Assembly (NCBI GenBank): GCA_900548115.1
Contig: URJL01000009.1
Location: 1 to 62,572, forward strand
Direction: 5' to 3'
DNA: 62,572 bases
Source of the DNA: an uncultured Eubacteriales bacterium
GTDB lineage: Bacteria; Bacillota; Clostridia; Oscillospirales; CAG-382
Below the pieces are notes generated by a model. That model ran no database searches. It had not been told where the DNA came from and saw only the letters and a list, made by a program, of their open reading frames with translations. Shown in pieces: positions 25,772 through 34,733 of this stretch. The position numbers and the translations under genes were made by a program. Position 1 is the stretch's first letter; each line of letters opens with the position of its first letter.

Positions 25772-26506
25772 TCAGATCACGATTCCCCCGTTTGGGCTTA
25801 AAACCTGTCCCGTGATAAACGAAGCATCCTCTGACGCCAAAAACAGGACCGTGCGGGCAATCTCCGATGGTTGTGCGAGCCTTCCGAGCGGAGTCTCTTC
25901 GCACAATTCCTTCATTGCGTCTTCACCAAGCGAAGCGTTCATTTCGGTGTCGACCACCCCGGGCGCAACGCAATTGACGCGGATGTTCGACGGTCCCATT
26001 TCCTTGGCAAGCGCCTTGGTAAAGCCGATGATCGCTGCCTTAGAGGCGGAATAATGCACCTCGCATGAGGAGCCGCAAAGACCCCAGATTGACGAAATGT
26101 TGATAATGCTTCCCTCTTTTTTGTGTACCATGTACGGCAGGCACAGCTTGGTCGCCAAAAACATGCCTTTCACGTTCACATCAAAGGTTCGGTCCCATTC
26201 GCTCTCGGGAAGATCCATCAACAGCGAAAAAGAGGAAATCCCCGCGTTGTTGACCAAAACGTCCACTCCGCCGAGCGGAGCGGCAATCGCATTGAACGCC
26301 GCCATTTCGGAAGAATCGGAAACATCCGCACAAAAGAGCGTGCATTCGCCGCCAAAAGCGCGTATGGTCTCCGAAAGCGCTCTTGCTTTTTCCTCTGTCT
26401 TATGATAATTTAAAATCACATGATAACCGTTCTTCGCCGCTTCAAGAGCGGTCGCCGCTCCGATTCCGCGCGATGCGCCGGTTATCAGCATTACTTTTTT
26501 CTTCAT
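25772..26506 (-). CDS. Short-chain dehydrogenase/reductase (FabG-like)
   Basis: A 244-residue classical SDR. The cofactor motif TGASRGIGAAT, the NNAG motif, the catalytic serine in ISSIWG and the HYSASKA tyrosine-lysine pair are all present. It resembles 3-oxoacyl-ACP reductase FabG in length and sequence, but a sugar or alcohol substrate is equally possible. It is not next to other fatty-acid synthesis genes here. The gene lies 17 bases after tatD and 46 bases before the WbsX-like gene in an apparent operon. Confidence 0.9.
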   Translation of the reverse strand: MKKKVMLITGASRGIGAATALEAAKNGYHVILNYHKTEEKARALSETIRAFGGECTLFCADVSDSSEMAAFNAIAAPLGGVDVLVNNAGISSFSLLMDLPESEWDRTFDVNVKGMFLATKLCLPYMVHKKEGSIINISSIWGLCGSSCEVHYSASKAAIIGFTKALAKEMGPSNIRVNCVAPGVVDTEMNASLGEDAMKELCEETPLGRLAQPSEIARTVLFLASEDASFITGQVLSPNGGIVI

Positions 26507-26523
26507 TTTTATCTATTCTTCTT

Positions 26524-27321
26524 TTACTCTTCCGCAAGCCCGAAAAAGCGGCAGGCGTTTTGATAGGTAAGCTCCAAAAAAGCTTCCGTGCCGATTCCGA
26601 GAATCTCGCCGCATTTTTGCGCCGTATAAACGATATTGTCCGAACGGTTCACGCTTCCGCGGAGCGGAACGGGCGCAAGATACGGGCAGTCGGTCTCGAC
26701 CAAAATGCGGTCAAGATACTTTCCGTTCTCGTAATCACGCACACCCTCCAGCACCTCTACGGTCTTGCGGGCATTTTTAAAGGTGATGATTCCGTTAAAC
26801 GAAAGATACCAGCCGTGTTTCAGGAGTTCCTTTGCCGTTTCGAACGAACCCGAATAGCTGTGAAATACGCCGCGCACTTTCGGATGGGAAAGCACGGCGG
26901 AAAGGCTGTCGGCGTGCGCCTCGCGGTCATGGATGACGACGGGCAAATTTAATTTTTCGGCAAGGCAAAGCTGTTCTTCCAGCACCTTTAACTGTTCCGC
27001 CTTGTCGTCTTTTCCGTAATAGTAGTCAAGCCCGATCTCGCCCACCGCCACGCATTTCGGATGGCGGCAAAGCGCTTCGATCTCGGAAAGCCATCCGTCA
27101 GGCGCCTTTAGAGCGTTTTCGGGATGGACACCCGCCGCAAACCAAACAAAGGGAACCGCTTCGGAAAGTTCCTTTGCCCTTCGGCTCGAAGCGATGTCCG
27201 AACCGCAGTCGACCACGCGTGCGACCGACGCTTCACGATGAAGCTTCAGAAGAAGCTCCTCCGCTCCGTCGCCGAAAGCTTCGTCATCGTAGTGCGCGTG
27301 CGAATCAAAGATCTGTCCCAT
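26524..27321 (-). CDS. tatD: TatD family metal-dependent hydrolase
   Basis: A 265-residue TIM-barrel hydrolase of the TatD DNase family. Metal ligands appear in FDSHAHYDD, GEIGLDYYYG, PVVIHDREAH, VFHSYSGS and VETDCPYLAP. Members are 3'-5' exonucleases or phosphoesterases involved in nucleic acid quality control. The start codon shares one base with the metG stop codon (TGATG), so the two are coupled. metG-tatD is a common gene pair in Bacillota. Confidence 0.95.
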   Translation of the reverse strand: MGQIFDSHAHYDDEAFGDGAEELLLKLHREASVARVVDCGSDIASSRRAKELSEAVPFVWFAAGVHPENALKAPDGWLSEIEALCRHPKCVAVGEIGLDYYYGKDDKAEQLKVLEEQLCLAEKLNLPVVIHDREAHADSLSAVLSHPKVRGVFHSYSGSFETAKELLKHGWYLSFNGIITFKNARKTVEVLEGVRDYENGKYLDRILVETDCPYLAPVPLRGSVNRSDNIVYTAQKCGEILGIGTEAFLELTYQNACRFFGLAEE

Positions 27322-29315
27322 CAGCGCACCGTGCTGCCTTCGGGGATCGAGTCGTCCAAAAATGTGACCGCGATCCTGTCCTCGCCGTCGGCGCTCTTGT
27401 ATCCCGCCGCGAGAAGCATTCCGCAGCTCTCGACGCCGCGAAGCTTTGCGGGCTTCAAGTTAGCGACGATAATAACCTTTTTGCCGATCAGCTCCTCGGG
27501 CTTATAGCTCTTGGCGATGCCCGAAACGATCTGCCGTTCGCCCTCTCCGTCAAAAACGCGAATCTTTAAAAGCTTGTCCGATTTTTCGACCGGCTCTGCC
27601 GACAGAATCTTGGCGCAGGAAAGACGAACCTTTGCAAAATCGTCGATGGTGATCGGCTCTGCGGGGAGCTCTTCCTTTTGTTCTTTCTTCGCCGCCTTTT
27701 CGGCTTTGGCTTTTTCCTTTTCCTTCTGCGCTTTTTCCTCGTTGATCTGCGCCATTTTTTCTTTTTCGTCAATGCGCGCAAACAACGGCTCGGGCTTGGA
27801 ATTTACCCGTGCTCCTTCGGGAACCGCGCGTCCGAAATGTTCGATCGACTGCCAGTCGGTGATGTCGGTCACGATGTTTTCGGGGTCGTTTATTTGCGCA
27901 ATGATCTTCTTTGCCGAATCGGGAATGAACGGGTAAAGAAGCGTTGCGCAAATGCGGATACCTTCGTAAAGGTTGTAAAGAACCGTGGAAAGGCGCGCTT
28001 TTTTGCTCTCGTCCTTACCCAATATCCACGGCGTTGTCTCGTCGATATACTTATTTAAGCGGCGCAGAACCGTCATGATATCGTCCGCCGCGTCGGCGAT
28101 GTGGAAGGTGTTGAAATCGTCGGTAACTTTTTTCACGCCCTCGTTTACAACGGCGATAAGATCGTCGTCCAAAGCATCCTTTTCGAGCGGGGACGGGACA
28201 ACACCGTCGAAATACTTATTGATCATTGCCGCCGTGCGGTTGACAAGATTGCCGAGCGTATTGGCAAGGTCGGCGTTGAAACGGGCAATAAACGACTCGT
28301 ACGTAATGCTGCCGTCGTTGAGATACGGCATTTCGGAAAGAACATAGTAACGAACCGCGTCCACACCGAAAAGACGGGCAAGATCGTCGGCATAGATCGC
28401 GTTCCCGCGCGATTTGCTGATCTTATCCATTCCGACGAGAAGCCACGGATGTCCGAAGATTTTCTCGGGAAGCGGAAGTCCGAGTGCCATCAAGATAACG
28501 GGCCAGTAAATCGTATGGAAGCGAAGGATGTCCTTGCCGATGATCTGAACGTTTGCGGGCCAATATTTTTTGAACAGCTCGCCCTGCGACTCGGTGTCGT
28601 AGCCGAGCGCCGTGATGTAGTTCGTCAGCGCGTCAATCCAGACATAGATAACATGTCCGTTGTCAAAATCGACGGGCACGCCCCATGTAAAGGTCGAGCG
28701 CGAAACGCAAAGATCCTGCACGCCGGGCTTGATGAAGTTGTTGACCATTTCCTTTTTGCGCGCTTCCGGATAGATAAAGTCGGGGTGCGACTCTATGTAA
28801 TCCTCAAGGCGTTTCTGATACTTGGACAGCTTTAAAAAATAAGCTTCCTCCTTGGAACGTTCGACGGGTCTGCCGCAGTCGGGACATTTTCCGTCCGCCG
28901 CCTGCGTATCGGTCCAAAAGGATTCGCACGGGGTGCAGTACCATCCCTCATACTCGCCCTTGTAAATATCGCCCTGCTCGTAAAGCTTGCGGAAAATGTG
29001 CTGTACGGCTTTCACGTGATAATCGTCGGTCGTGCGAATGAACTTATCGTAGCTTATGTTCATAAGCTTCCATATTCCCTGCAGCTCGCAGGTTATGCGG
29101 TCGACGTATTCCTTCGGCGTAATGCCCTCCTCGGCGGCGGCGTTTTCGATCTTGAGACCGTGTTCATCGGTACCCGTCAGGAAAAATACGTCATAGCCGC
29201 AAAGGCGTTTGAAACGCGCGAGCGCGTCGGTCATAATGATCTCGTACGTGTTGCCGATATGTGGCTTGCGTGAGGTATACGGGATCGCCGTAGTCAAAAA
29301 GTACTTTTCAGCCAT
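27321..29315 (-). CDS. metG: Methionine--tRNA ligase
   Basis: A 664-residue enzyme that charges tRNA-Met. The class I signature is KPHIGNTYE and the second is KISKS in MDKISKSRGN. A zinc knob (CTPC and CPDC) lies near residues 125-150. A charged K/E/A-rich linker of about 40 residues separates the catalytic part from a C-terminal tRNA-binding (EMAP/Trbp111-like) domain ending near the stop. The ATG at 29315 begins MAEKYFLTTAIPYT as in homologues; the frame to 29357 is an extension without support. It is followed directly by tatD. Confidence 0.97.
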   Translation of the reverse strand: MAEKYFLTTAIPYTSRKPHIGNTYEIIMTDALARFKRLCGYDVFFLTGTDEHGLKIENAAAEEGITPKEYVDRITCELQGIWKLMNISYDKFIRTTDDYHVKAVQHIFRKLYEQGDIYKGEYEGWYCTPCESFWTDTQAADGKCPDCGRPVERSKEEAYFLKLSKYQKRLEDYIESHPDFIYPEARKKEMVNNFIKPGVQDLCVSRSTFTWGVPVDFDNGHVIYVWIDALTNYITALGYDTESQGELFKKYWPANVQIIGKDILRFHTIYWPVILMALGLPLPEKIFGHPWLLVGMDKISKSRGNAIYADDLARLFGVDAVRYYVLSEMPYLNDGSITYESFIARFNADLANTLGNLVNRTAAMINKYFDGVVPSPLEKDALDDDLIAVVNEGVKKVTDDFNTFHIADAADDIMTVLRRLNKYIDETTPWILGKDESKKARLSTVLYNLYEGIRICATLLYPFIPDSAKKIIAQINDPENIVTDITDWQSIEHFGRAVPEGARVNSKPEPLFARIDEKEKMAQINEEKAQKEKEKAKAEKAAKKEQKEELPAEPITIDDFAKVRLSCAKILSAEPVEKSDKLLKIRVFDGEGERQIVSGIAKSYKPEELIGKKVIIVANLKPAKLRGVESCGMLLAAGYKSADGEDRIAVTFLDDSIPEGSTVR

Positions 29316-29360
29316 AATAGTAAACCTTTCCGGAAAATAATTCCTCAGTAGTTGCATAGT

Positions 29361-30170
29361 TTATTGTTCGTAACGAGCTTTCGCGGGCAAGTTCTTTTCC
29401 CGAAGCGGGAAAGCAAAGCGTCGGCAGTCGGCATAAAGCGACAGGCGGCAAAGATAAAAAAGAGCATACGGCAACGCAAAGAGAAAGAAAAAAACGCCGT
29501 AGGAAAAATAGGACAAAATGCCGAGCGGCAAAGCCGAAACCGCCGAACGGCAAAGCAAGCCCGAAAGGGGCGCAAGATCGCGCAGTACTTTGAAAAGAAG
29601 CGGAAAGAAGCTTTCTTCGCCCAATCGCTCCGAAAAGAGAATGCACACGGTGCAAATCGCAAAGTAAGCCGCGATAAGGAACAGAAACAGCGCTCCGAGG
29701 CCGAAAAAGATCGATATAAGCGCACCCGTGAGTGAAGAAGGCGTGCCGCCGTCTTCGGGGACCGAGCTTTTCCAAAGCGCAAGGGCAAATGAGCCGAAGC
29801 GAAAGAGCCCCGCCAGCGCGTACAAAAGCACGCCCGCCAAACGCATATTCCGCCTTGCCGATACGCTGTCGGAAAAAAGTGCGCCGCCGTTTTCGTTTTT
29901 CCGCGCAAGCCGCCCGAAATGAGCGAGCACACCGCCGAAAAAGGGCGAGAACAAAAGGATCATGCCGAAAAAGCAAAGCTCGCGTACCGCGCCGCCCGTC
30001 TCAGGGGGCAAATAAGCAATCGTCGTTTCGGAAAGAAACGCATAAAGGGACGAAGAGCCGGCACAGAGAAGAAGGAAAAGGCCCGAGAGAAAGAGACTTT
30101 TCGGGTACAAGCGAAACAGATCCGCCCGCGATTCCCGTTTTAAAATGTGCCGTATAACCGCCGTTTTCAT
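29361..30170 (-). CDS. Multi-pass membrane protein of unknown function
   Basis: A 269-residue protein with about five or six hydrophobic segments and short charged loops. It begins MKTAVIRHILKRESRADLF. The segments include SLFLSGLFLLLCAGSSSLY and a Phe/Leu-rich run near SYGVFFFLFALPYALFYL. No catalytic motif or known family is recognised. The ATG at 30170 was chosen over the in-frame TTG at 30182 because the intervening GGGAG is itself the likely ribosome binding site. It lies 45 bases upstream of metG and appears to head that operon. Confidence 0.75.
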   Translation of the reverse strand: MKTAVIRHILKRESRADLFRLYPKSLFLSGLFLLLCAGSSSLYAFLSETTIAYLPPETGGAVRELCFFGMILLFSPFFGGVLAHFGRLARKNENGGALFSDSVSARRNMRLAGVLLYALAGLFRFGSFALALWKSSVPEDGGTPSSLTGALISIFFGLGALFLFLIAAYFAICTVCILFSERLGEESFFPLLFKVLRDLAPLSGLLCRSAVSALPLGILSYFSYGVFFFLFALPYALFYLCRLSLYADCRRFAFPLREKNLPAKARYEQ

Positions 30171-30236
30171 AAAAGCTCCCAAAGGCTTTCACGATTTTTC
30201 CGCCGCATAATGCGCAAAACACCGCAGTATGATGTT

Positions 30237-30265
30237 ATTATAAAACATTTTCCCAAAAATTGCAA
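30237..30265 (-). promoter_or_regulatory. Sigma-A promoter of the membrane-protein/metG operon
   Basis: On the minus strand TTGCAA (30260-30265) and a perfect TATAAT (30237-30242) are 17 bases apart, about 67 bases upstream of the start codon. Confidence 0.78.
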
Positions 30266-30392
30266 GGGAAAACCGCACAAAAGCGCAATTTTTCGGCAGA
30301 AAGAAAGCCGATTTTAGTATGCCCGTTTTTTCGAAAATCGTGCGCGATATATGGACACACCTGCCTGCTTTTGTAAAATATTCGCGCACTTC

Positions 30393-30420
30393 TTGACAAA
30401 TGTTAAAAAAACACTATAAT
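30393..30420 (+). promoter_or_regulatory. Sigma-A promoter of the acyl ligase/acpP/lnt operon
   Basis: Perfect TTGACA (30393-30398), 16-base spacer, perfect TATAAT (30415-30420). The start codon follows about 80 bases after the expected start of transcription. Confidence 0.88.
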
Positions 30421-30429
30421 TATAGTGTT
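30410..30429. promoter_or_regulatory. 20-bp perfect palindrome over the -10 box (candidate operator)
   Basis: AACACTATAATTATAGTGTT is a complete inverted repeat that covers the -10 element and the likely transcription start. A dimeric repressor bound here would block RNA polymerase. It does not match the FapR consensus I know (TTAGTACC-type), so the regulator is not identified. Confidence 0.7.
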
Positions 30430-30505
30430 AGGCATTGCTATTTGCCTTATACTTTTTGAGAAAAACTCTGTTTTTTTTTCGTTTCTCCGAAGGAGGCATA
30501 CGACA

Positions 30506-32215
30506 TTGAGTAAGAAAACTCCGCGAATTTTTACCCCGATAAACAGTCTTAAAGAATTATATACCCACGCAGGTGAGCATTTCGGCGACAAGATTGCCTA
30601 TCGCTTTTATTCAAAAGAGGGCGATATCGACACCCTCACCTACCGCCAGTTCGAGCACCGTGTTTCGCGGCTTGCGGCGGGGCTTGACACTCTCGGACTC
30701 TGCGGAAAGCGCGTCGCCGTTATCGGCGAAGCTTCTCCCGATTGGGTCGCGACGTATATCGCTGTCATTTCAACCGGCGGCGTGATTATCCCGCTCGACA
30801 AAGAACTTTTGACGGGCGAGATCGCAAACTTTCTGAACCGAAGTGAAGCCGACGCGCTGGTTTTCTCGCGCAGTTTCAACAAAAAATTCGATCAGTTTTC
30901 GTGCGGCACGGCTACCGTTTCACGCTTCATCGCGATGGATCCCGACGGATATGCCTTTCCCGAAAGTAAAACCGTTCTTTCGCTTTCCGAGGTCATTCGA
31001 GACGGTCAGAACAAGCTGTGCGAGCGTGGCTACAGCCTTCCCGAAAACAGCGACCGCGAAAAGATGTCCTGCATGCTCTTTACCTCCGGCACGACCGGAA
31101 CGAGCAAATGCGTCATGCTTTCCGAAAAGAACCTTTGCTCCTGCATCAACTCCTGCTGTGCTTCGGTCGACTTTAATCCCGACGATGTGGTCGTATCGGT
31201 CTTGCCGCTTCATCATACCTACGAGCTTGCCTGTACGCTTGCCGAGCTGAACTACGGCATTGAAATCTGCGTTAACGACAGTCTTAAAAAGGTCGTTAAA
31301 AATCTTGCGGTCTTCAAACCGACCGCGCTGGTTTTGGTTCCCCTCTTTGTGTCGACCATTTACAAAAAGATTTGGGACGAAGCAAAGAAAAAAGGGCGCG
31401 CCGATATTCTGCGTCGCGGCATTGCGGTCGCCAACACCGTAAAACTGTTCGGTCTCGATATCAGCCGCAATATGTTTAAAGAAGTCCTGGATGTATTCGG
31501 CGGCCGCCTTACGAAGATCGTGTGCGGCGGCGCTCCGATGGATCCTTCCATGGTAAAAGCTTTTGCCGCTTTCGGTATCTCCATCGTGGAGGGCTACGGC
31601 ATTACCGAGTGTTCGCCGCTCATCGCCGTAACGCCCTATTACCGTCAAAAGCCCGGCTCGGTCGGTCCCGCCGTTCCCTGCTGTACCGTTTCGATTCTGG
31701 ACGCTTCCCCCGACGACAAAGGACACATGGTCGGAGAGATCGTCGTAAAGGGCGACAACGTTATGCTCGGCTATTATAAAAACGAGGAGGCAACGCGCGA
31801 AGCTTTCACCGAAGACGGTTGGTATCGCACGGGTGACCTCGGTTACATGGATTCGGACGGCTATATCTACATCACGGGGCGCAAAAAGAACGTCATTGTT
31901 CTGAACAACGGCAAAAATGTATTTCCCGAAGAAATTGAAGAATATCTCGGCAAGATCGACATTATCAGTGAGTGCGTCGTGGTAGGTCGAACCAACAAGG
32001 AAACGGGCGAGGTCACGCTTACCGCCGTGGTCTATCCCGATTTCAGCCAGTTCGAAAACACCGACATCGAAGACATTGCCGCCGCCGTGCGCGAAAAGGT
32101 CATGGAGGTCAACAAAAAGCTTCCCGGCTTCAAGCAGGTACGCAACGTCGAGATCAAGAAGACCGAATTCGAAAAGACCTCTTCGAAAAAGATCAAGCGC
32201 TACACCGTTGAATAA
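30506..32215 (+). CDS. AMP-forming acyl-CoA (or acyl-ACP) synthetase
   Basis: A 569-residue adenylate-forming enzyme. The ATP-binding loop FTSGTTGTSKC, the GYGITECSP motif and GWYRTGDLGYMD are present, with a C-terminal catalytic lysine region GFKQVRNVEIKKTEFEKTSSKKIK. It resembles long-chain fatty acid ligases. The next gene encodes an acyl carrier protein, so the acceptor may be ACP rather than CoA (inference). The start is TTG at 30506, with GAAGGAGG nine bases before it, giving LSKKTPRIF; upstream in-frame codons begin at the transcription start. Confidence 0.9.
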   Translation: MSKKTPRIFTPINSLKELYTHAGEHFGDKIAYRFYSKEGDIDTLTYRQFEHRVSRLAAGLDTLGLCGKRVAVIGEASPDWVATYIAVISTGGVIIPLDKELLTGEIANFLNRSEADALVFSRSFNKKFDQFSCGTATVSRFIAMDPDGYAFPESKTVLSLSEVIRDGQNKLCERGYSLPENSDREKMSCMLFTSGTTGTSKCVMLSEKNLCSCINSCCASVDFNPDDVVVSVLPLHHTYELACTLAELNYGIEICVNDSLKKVVKNLAVFKPTALVLVPLFVSTIYKKIWDEAKKKGRADILRRGIAVANTVKLFGLDISRNMFKEVLDVFGGRLTKIVCGGAPMDPSMVKAFAAFGISIVEGYGITECSPLIAVTPYYRQKPGSVGPAVPCCTVSILDASPDDKGHMVGEIVVKGDNVMLGYYKNEEATREAFTEDGWYRTGDLGYMDSDGYIYITGRKKNVIVLNNGKNVFPEEIEEYLGKIDIISECVVVGRTNKETGEVTLTAVVYPDFSQFENTDIEDIAAAVREKVMEVNKKLPGFKQVRNVEIKKTEFEKTSSKKIKRYTVE

Positions 32216-32248
32216 TATAACTACAGATTAGTTTAGGAGCAGAGTATT

Positions 32249-32476
32249 ATGTTTGAACAGTTAAAGAAAATCATGATCGACGAAATGCAGATCGACGCCG
32301 CTAAGATCACGCCCGATGCGGAGCTTGTAAACGACCTCGGCTTTAACTCCTTGGAGCTTGCCGAGCTGGTTATCCATTGCGAAGAGACCTTCGGCATTGA
32401 GGTCGACGAAGAGATTGCGAAGGATTTCGTGACCGTCGAAGATGTCGTAAACTATCTCGAAACGCTCACGGCGTAA
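32249..32476 (+). CDS. acpP: Acyl carrier protein
   Basis: A 75-residue acidic protein. The phosphopantetheine serine is Ser34 in DLGFNSLELAEL, a small variation on the usual DSL. It carries growing or activated acyl chains as a thioester. TTAGGAGC precedes the ATG. It lies 33 bases after the acyl-activating enzyme and just before lnt. It may be a dedicated carrier for that ligase or the general fatty-acid carrier; no fatty acid synthesis genes are near. Confidence 0.93.
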   Translation: MFEQLKKIMIDEMQIDAAKITPDAELVNDLGFNSLELAELVIHCEETFGIEVDEEIAKDFVTVEDVVNYLETLTA

Positions 32477-32482
32477 CCCGTC

Positions 32483-34108
32483 ATGAAAAGGCGCACGCTT
32501 CAAGATCAATTGAACAGTGAAAAATCCCGCTTAATTGCCGTTGCGGCAAGCGGGATTTTTTCCTCTTTGCCCTTTTTCTTCGAAAATCTGTTTCTTTTGG
32601 AATGGGTTTCGCTGATCCCGTTTTTCTGTGTTCTTTTGTCAAGCACCGAATACGGAAAACGAAAAGCGTTTCGCTACGGATTTTTGTTTCACCTCTGCCT
32701 TTCGATACCGGTGCTTTCGTGGTTTCGCGAGCTTCTCTCCATGAGCGCGATCGCATATCCGAAGGCACTCATGATCGCGGTCGTTGCCGCCGCCGTTCTT
32801 CTCATCTCCGCTCTGCAAGGCGTTTTATTCGGCTTTGCCGCGCTGCTTTCGCGCCGCGTTATAAGGAAGCCTCGCTTTGCCGCTGCGGACATGCTTTTAT
32901 GCGCGCTCCTTTTCACGATCGCCGAGATCATTCTTTCGTTCGGGCGCTTCGGTTTTCCGTGGGTCGTGCTGTATCTGTCGCAAAGAGCCTTTTGGGGCGG
33001 AATTCAGACCGCATCCTTGTTCGGCGGACATTTTCTTTCGCTTTGCATTCTTCTTTGTAATCTGCTTGCGGCAAAAGGAATTCTCGTCCTTCGAAGAACT
33101 CCGAAAAAAAGCTTTTCACGCTTTGCTGCCTTTGCCGCCGCTCTGCTTGTATTTATTTCGAATCTCGGCGTGAGTCTTTTTCTTATGATACCGCACCGAA
33201 ATGCCGAAAAAACGATCGACGCGGCTGTATATCAGGATAACCATTCGTCCTACGAAAAGTGGAACGGCAGTCCCCTTTCGGTCTGTGAAGAATTCATCGA
33301 TGCTTTCCGCGCGACCTATTCCGTTGACGACGCGCCCGAGCTTGTTCTCCTTTCCGAGACGGTCTTCACGGCGACGCTGGCAAAGGAAAGCCCTAACATC
33401 GACAGCATCGGCGCGCAGATCGAGCAAAAGCTCTGCGCCCTCACGAAAGAATACCCGACGACCGTCGTTTGCGGCGCGTTTTACGAAAAAGACGGAAAGC
33501 AATACAACGCACAGTTTATGTTTGAAAACGGCATGCTCTCGGAGGAAATCTATCAAAAACGCACGCTTGTCCCCTTCGGCGAATATACGCCGTATGAACG
33601 CTTATTAAACCGCGTTTTTCCTTTTTTGAGCGAAATGAACCTGAGCGGTGACGCGCTTACGGCAGGACGCGAAGCGTCGATATTCCATTCGAGCAAAGCC
33701 AATTTCGGCGGTCTTATTTGCTATGATTCGATTTTTTATCAAAATGCGCGCAAAAGTGCAAAAAATAAAGCGGATTATCTATTGCTCTCGACAAATGACT
33801 CGTGGTACAATGACTCCGCGGCAATCGATCAGCATTACGGACACGCCGTGTTCCGCGCGATTGAGAACCGAAAGGGCGTCGTCCGCGCCGCCGCAACGGG
33901 GCGCTCGGGACTTATCGACGCCTACGGAAAGAGCCTTGACAGGAGCGCTCTTTTCACTCGCTGTTTTTTGTGTTCTCCCCTTTTGTCAAGCACCGAAGAA
34001 ACGCTTTTTACGCGCTTCGGTTACAGTTATATTTGGCTTCTCCTTGCGCTCTGTCTTCTCACCCGTACATTTTTCTTTTTCCGTGAGAGAAAGGGGGAAC
34101 GGGCATGA
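32483..34108 (+). CDS. lnt: Apolipoprotein N-acyltransferase
   Basis: A 541-residue membrane enzyme. The first ~225 residues hold six or seven transmembrane segments. The rest is a nitrilase-like domain with the Glu-Lys-Cys set in LLSETVFTATL, QKRTLVPFGEYTPYE and GGLICYDSIF, then SNDSWY-type TNDSWYNDSAA and a last transmembrane helix. Lnt adds a third acyl chain to lipoproteins at the outer face of the membrane. The ribosome binding site is weak, suggesting coupling with acpP six bases upstream. A terminator-like hairpin covers codons 13-26. Lnt is not universal in Bacillota, so its presence is notable. Confidence 0.88.
   Translation: MKRRTLQDQLNSEKSRLIAVAASGIFSSLPFFFENLFLLEWVSLIPFFCVLLSSTEYGKRKAFRYGFLFHLCLSIPVLSWFRELLSMSAIAYPKALMIAVVAAAVLLISALQGVLFGFAALLSRRVIRKPRFAAADMLLCALLFTIAEIILSFGRFGFPWVVLYLSQRAFWGGIQTASLFGGHFLSLCILLCNLLAAKGILVLRRTPKKSFSRFAAFAAALLVFISNLGVSLFLMIPHRNAEKTIDAAVYQDNHSSYEKWNGSPLSVCEEFIDAFRATYSVDDAPELVLLSETVFTATLAKESPNIDSIGAQIEQKLCALTKEYPTTVVCGAFYEKDGKQYNAQFMFENGMLSEEIYQKRTLVPFGEYTPYERLLNRVFPFLSEMNLSGDALTAGREASIFHSSKANFGGLICYDSIFYQNARKSAKNKADYLLLSTNDSWYNDSAAIDQHYGHAVFRAIENRKGVVRAAATGRSGLIDAYGKSLDRSALFTRCFLCSPLLSSTEETLFTRFGYSYIWLLLALCLLTRTFFFFRERKGERA
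32519..32562 (+). terminator. Terminator-like hairpin inside the start of lnt
   Basis: AAAAATCCCGC pairs with GCGGGATTTTT, with an inner TTGCCG/CGGCAA stem, followed directly by a T-run. It lies 43 bases after the acpP stop but inside codons 13-26 of lnt, whose protein sequence there (LIAVAASGIFSSLPFF) looks like normal Lnt. A small hairpin with a six-base loop (TTCAA-GATCAA-TTGAA) sits just before it at 32499-32514. This could attenuate lnt relative to acpP. Confidence 0.75.
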
Positions 34109-34680
34109 AAACGATTTTGTATTACGGCGACTCCGACGCGGTTTTTAAGCACTTGGAAAAATTTAATTCCACGCAAAACGAAAAATATGAGACGCAGATC
34201 GCCGCAACGGAAGAGGAGCTGACCCGCATTCTCTCGCACAAAGAGCCGCGTCTTCTTCTGCAGCAAAAGCGTGCCGCGTCATCCGTTTTGGACACGGTAA
34301 CGCGCGCGCAGGAACGCGACGCACAGCTTTCGGTGCTGTGGATTCCTTACGACGAAGAGCTTTCCGCCGTGCGGGATTTTGCAGAAGAGAAAGGTTTTTT
34401 TGTCGTTCCGTCGGAGCTGTTTTTCGAACATACCGCCACCGTCTTTTCGCTCGTCACCTCCGCCGCAAATCGACTTTCGGCGCTCGACCGCGAAAAGGAA
34501 AAGTTAAGTCACAAGCTTATTGAAAACCGCCTGGTCGACCGCGCCAAGTGCATTCTGATCCAGCATCTCAAGCTGACCGAATTGCAGGCGCACAAATACA
34601 TCGAACGGCAGGCGATGGATCTGCGTCTTTCGCGCGAAAAGGTCGCGCAGATCATTTTGCAAACCTATGAGCAATCCTGA
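34105..34680 (+). CDS. ANTAR-domain RNA-binding regulator with degenerate receiver
   Basis: A 191-residue protein. The C-terminal ~55 residues are an ANTAR domain (AKCILIQHLKLTELQAHKYIERQAMD and onwards), which binds nascent RNA hairpins and causes antitermination. The N-terminal ~120 residues are receiver-like, but no phosphoacceptor aspartate with the usual surroundings is evident. The middle is helical (ANRLSALDREKEKLSHKLI). The start overlaps the lnt stop in an ATGA arrangement. Its place at the end of an operon that contains a terminator-like hairpin makes self-control a possibility. Confidence 0.87.
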   Translation: MKTILYYGDSDAVFKHLEKFNSTQNEKYETQIAATEEELTRILSHKEPRLLLQQKRAASSVLDTVTRAQERDAQLSVLWIPYDEELSAVRDFAEEKGFFVVPSELFFEHTATVFSLVTSAANRLSALDREKEKLSHKLIENRLVDRAKCILIQHLKLTELQAHKYIERQAMDLRLSREKVAQIILQTYEQS

Positions 34681-34733
34681 AATTTTACGGACAACGCATA
34701 CTTTTAAAAACAGAACATAAAGGAGTAACTGTC

